Origin: Membranipora membranacea
Taxonomy: Eukaryota > Bryozoa > Gymnolaemata > Cheilostomatida > Membraniporidae
Assembly (NCBI GenBank): GCA_914767715.1
Contig: OU612065.1
Coordinates: 40,486,001-40,550,000 of the forward strand
Length of the DNA stretch: 64,000 nucleotides
Direction of reading: 5' to 3'
Every line of letters starts with the position of its first letter. Within the stretch, counting starts at the first letter, position 1. Shown one piece after another: positions 62,301 through 64,000 of the stretch. Both the position numbers and the translations under genes were made by a program. The notes below the pieces were generated by a model. That model ran no database searches. It saw only the letters and a list, made by a program, of their open reading frames with translations, and was not told the origin of the DNA.

Positions 62301-62360
62301 TGAGGGCCATTCACACATCTCATCTGTGGGCTCAACATCTCCTAACACAATCTCTCGTCG
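53363..62360 (-). CDS. NAP1: nucleosome assembly protein 1 (NAP1L1/4-like), 5' end missing
   Basis: Histone H2A/H2B chaperone. Minus-strand exons 62225-62360, 60002-60138, 58940-59079, 56527-56672, 55248-55381 and 53363-53722 join in phase into the last 350 aa. Recognisable parts: EPTDEMCEWPSD then an acidic stretch; GFWLTAFKNVELLASMIQEHDEPIL; LEFHFSPNEYF and DPFSFEGPEI; CTINWKKGKNATVRIIKKKQ, with the basic hairpin that carries a nuclear-localisation signal in NAP1; SFFNFFTPPE; ADYEIGHFIRERIIPRAVLY; then an acidic DDDYEDEDDEDDED tail. After the acidic tail comes about 95 aa of Lys/Gln/Ser/Pro repeats (SPQQETKQTSK-like) not present in the human proteins as I know them. The N-terminal dimerisation helix was not found between 62361 and 64000 and is probably outside the window. 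Confidence 0.93.
53381..53386 (-). terminator. AATAAA overlapping the end of the NAP1 reading frame
   Basis: On the minus strand AATAAA lies about 15 nt before the TGA, inside codons for Asn-Asn-Lys. If used, cleavage would fall near or within the stop codon region. Confidence 0.4.
53723..55247. other. last intron of NAP1, nothing recognised
   Basis: 1.5 kb with TA-rich and ATAC-rich stretches near 53740-53790. No gene or clear repeat. Confidence 0.5.
55479..55545 (+). repeat. 33-bp tandem duplication in a NAP1 intron
   Basis: TCAGTCTGCTTATAGTGAGT followed by ATTTCCTGTGTC occurs twice in direct succession. It lies about 100 bp upstream, in gene orientation, of the 55381 exon start. Confidence 0.8.
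56673..58939. other. 2.3-kb NAP1 intron
   Basis: AT-rich. Small hairpins are visible at about 57461-57497 (TCACAGAGT...ACTCTGTG), 57798-57852 (ACAACGGCATG / CATGCCGTTGT) and 58234-58262. A 75-codon frame at 57643 shows nothing recognisable. Confidence 0.5.
59905..60010 (-). repeat. 16-17-bp array of 6 splice donors at a NAP1 exon end
   Basis: Read on the minus strand, the exon ends GAACCAATG and its donor is GTAAGTGTAACC. The unit AACCAATGGTAAGTGT then recurs into the intron, giving six donor-like GGTAAGT sites (the real one first) plus a partial seventh unit. Both exon and intron bases are in the unit. Copies differ at one to three bases, so the array is not a simple assembly duplicate. Confidence 0.9.
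60139..62224. other. NAP1 intron with minisatellite
   Basis: Holds the 75-bp array at its donor end (61662-62220). The remainder (60139-61660) is AT-rich with no recognised element, apart from a weak box-A-like GGCTCGATTGGTTAGAAGG near 61466. Confidence 0.55.
61662..62220 (-). repeat. 75-bp minisatellite, 7 copies, starting beside a NAP1 donor
   Basis: Seven near-identical 75-bp units occupy 61662-62186. A diverged partial copy reaches about 62215, within about 10 nt of the donor at 62224 on the minus strand. The first unit on the plus side has a small change (GGCGGAGAC). The period is a multiple of three, so a long plus-strand frame results, which I regard as an artefact. Confidence 0.95.
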
Positions 62361-62437
62361 CTACAACAATAATAATAACACATCTCATCTGTGGGCTCTA
62401 CATCTCCAACACAATCTCTCGTCTCTACAACAATAAC
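62312..62437 (-). repeat. 65-bp tandem duplication carrying a NAP1 acceptor and exon start
   Basis: The segment holding the acceptor (TTATTGTTGTAG) and the first roughly 45 coding bases of the exon (REIVLGDVEPTDEM part) occurs twice. The inner copy at 62312-62372 is intact. The outer copy (to about 62437) has a one-base deletion in the coding part and AGACGAG for CGACGAG, so it cannot be read through in frame. Confidence 0.85.
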
Positions 62438-64000
62438 CTGCTATATACGTCAATACACGACCAATCATCCAACGCCATCAGCTATCGACTCTAGATTTGG
62501 GAGATTTTAATATTATATTGCGTCTGGAAGTATATATTTACAGAACGTGTATAATCATAATCTTCAACACCATCTCTTGCTTCTAAAATATCAGACTTAT
62601 TATGACACTGTGCCTACATCCTACAAGTCAGCCACCCCATAACCCGAGTCGTCTACCATCAGCAGGTTCGGCCTCTCGAGTATCAAGATACAGTTTGTTT
62701 AATAAGATAATAAGAGGGAAAATATACAAAATACAGGTTTCCATTATATAAAACAATCTTGTCATCATAAGAGGGAATAAATTTGAACACGCATCTTCCT
62801 CACTACTATAAAGATAATATCATATACCTTCATATATTGTATAAATGATTATTTGCATATTTACAGGCATAAAATATCCTCCTATGAAGGCTTCATATTT
62901 TTTCGTTGCAGAATTTGAGGTCTATTTTAAGACACCAATTAACCAAACAATAATCTGGAGTTTAATTCAAGAAGGAAATGTATTATTGTGTATTATTTGG
63001 AGATGTTTGCAAAATTATCTCAAGGATTTGCAAAAGATGCACCTAATTTCCTAACAGGGATATATTCAAATAAATTCATAACAAGCTCATATTCTATTTG
63101 ATCATAATTAATAGGATGCTCAGTGGGTTTGGCCAAATACATTCTACATAAAACAATAATTGCAGCAACACAATTACGTTTACTATCCATCAACTGTTTC
63201 CCCTGGCAATGTTCGACAGGCTGCACTCCAACACAAATGGTACTTGTTGTTTCGTTACAAGTTTAATGAGGAGTCACTCGGATGTCAAGGACGGCCCTTA
63301 TGTCTTTAGGCTGACCAGAGTTATAGATACGTTATGACCAAGGTCACATGTTTGTCCTACATGACAGGACTGGTGGGTATGATATACTGTGTAGTGAAGG
63401 TGGTTAAGTTCCTGTGCAATTACCTGTACTAATAAATACCCTTTAGTGATGCATATTGATGCTCACATTGACCAATTTCCTGGTAATTAAAACATCAGGT
63501 TTCAGTCCCCTCAGACCTTATTCACCTTCCTCAAACTAAAGTTACAGTATTTGCCACCCTAGCCTCCATTTTCAGCGGTCCTAATTTTAACCTGCCAACT
63601 AAACAGATCAATCGATGAGGGTCAGCGTACTCTTACCTATTTATTACACGAGTATGTTTACTAGGTTTATATGTCGAGTCAAGTAGCTGTCTGCGACTCA
63701 GTCCACAAAGGCTGACATTAATTGTTTCAAAACAGGTCTAACAGGCCATTACTATCATAACGGTCAACAACACACTCACTCTCACTAAACTGTCAGCTGA
63801 ATCTCCGAAACTCTAACAAAAGGTGAATAGTCCAAACAAACCAGTCATACCTTTTCATAAATCTTTTTTTTAACCTTGTAAAGCCAGTTCAAATAACAGT
63901 ATCACTTAATCAAAAGTAAATCAATTAGTATTGAACACTGTTGCTAATTAAGAGCAATGTTCACTTTGAACTTGAATCTGATCCCTAAAATATCAGCTTA
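62361..64000. other. upstream NAP1 intron, no exon identified
   Basis: Apart from the duplicated acceptor segment I find no exon matching the NAP1 N-terminal helix on the minus strand, nor any other gene. The sequence is AT-rich. Confidence 0.5.

Noticed and set aside
61758-62303. 181-codon plus-strand frame whose 25-residue unit (VVTGGDSKLRIW..GHAGA) looks like a WD40 repeat
   Set aside because: It is a by-product of a 75-bp intronic minisatellite inside the minus-strand NAP1 gene. The unit is too short for a WD40 blade and there is no splice or start support.
63844-63890. Possible NAP1 exon reading WLYKVKKKIYEK on the minus strand
   Set aside because: Too short and not clearly similar to the NAP1 N-terminal helix.

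Overview
The window is nuclear DNA of a multicellular animal. All coding regions are spliced, with GT..AG introns of about 0.1 to 5 kb and reading phases that match across every junction. The gene set (eIF2B alpha, the ciliary kinesin-II subunit KIF3B, bacterial-chitobiase-type GH20 hexosaminidases, NAP1) together with an AT-rich, minisatellite-loaded background fits a marine or early-branching invertebrate such as a sponge, cnidarian or lophotrochozoan. The sequence alone does not settle the phylum.

Layout from left to right: (1) 1-2.5 kb is gene-poor and holds a broken LINE reverse transcriptase. (2) 2511-6371 (+) is a complete eight-exon EIF2B1 gene, predicted 308 aa. (3) 6926-8536 (-) is an unrecognised three-exon gene, predicted 287 aa, convergent with EIF2B1. 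(4) 11113-21387 (+) is a complete 19-exon KIF3B gene, predicted 760 aa. (5) 22502-38486 (+) and 41079-51576 (+) are tandem head-to-tail paralogues of a GH20 beta-N-acetylhexosaminidase with the four-domain chitobiase layout. The first ends in a membrane anchor and the second is secreted. A tRNA-Ser(GCU) gene sits in an intron of the first. (6) 53363-62360 (-) is a NAP1 histone-chaperone gene whose 5' exons lie outside the window or were not found.

The genes look like an ordinary chromosomal neighbourhood, not a functional cluster: translation control, ciliary transport, glycan degradation and histone handling. The hexosaminidase pair shares exon phases and active-site residues, and one exon pair is far more alike at DNA level than the rest, which suggests gene conversion.

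The most unusual feature is the repeats. Three tandem arrays in three unrelated genes (KIF3B, first hexosaminidase, NAP1) each begin on an authentic 5' splice site. Their repeat unit spans the exon-intron junction, giving rows of 25, 10 and 6 donor-like sites. Three further tandem duplications contain authentic 3' splice sites (EIF2B1, KIF3B, NAP1). Two more arrays start within about 15 bp of a donor. Several near-perfect foldback palindromes with arms of about 45-53 bp lie in or beside the first hexosaminidase gene. I have not seen this splice-junction-seeded repeat growth described, and it is the main lead offered here.
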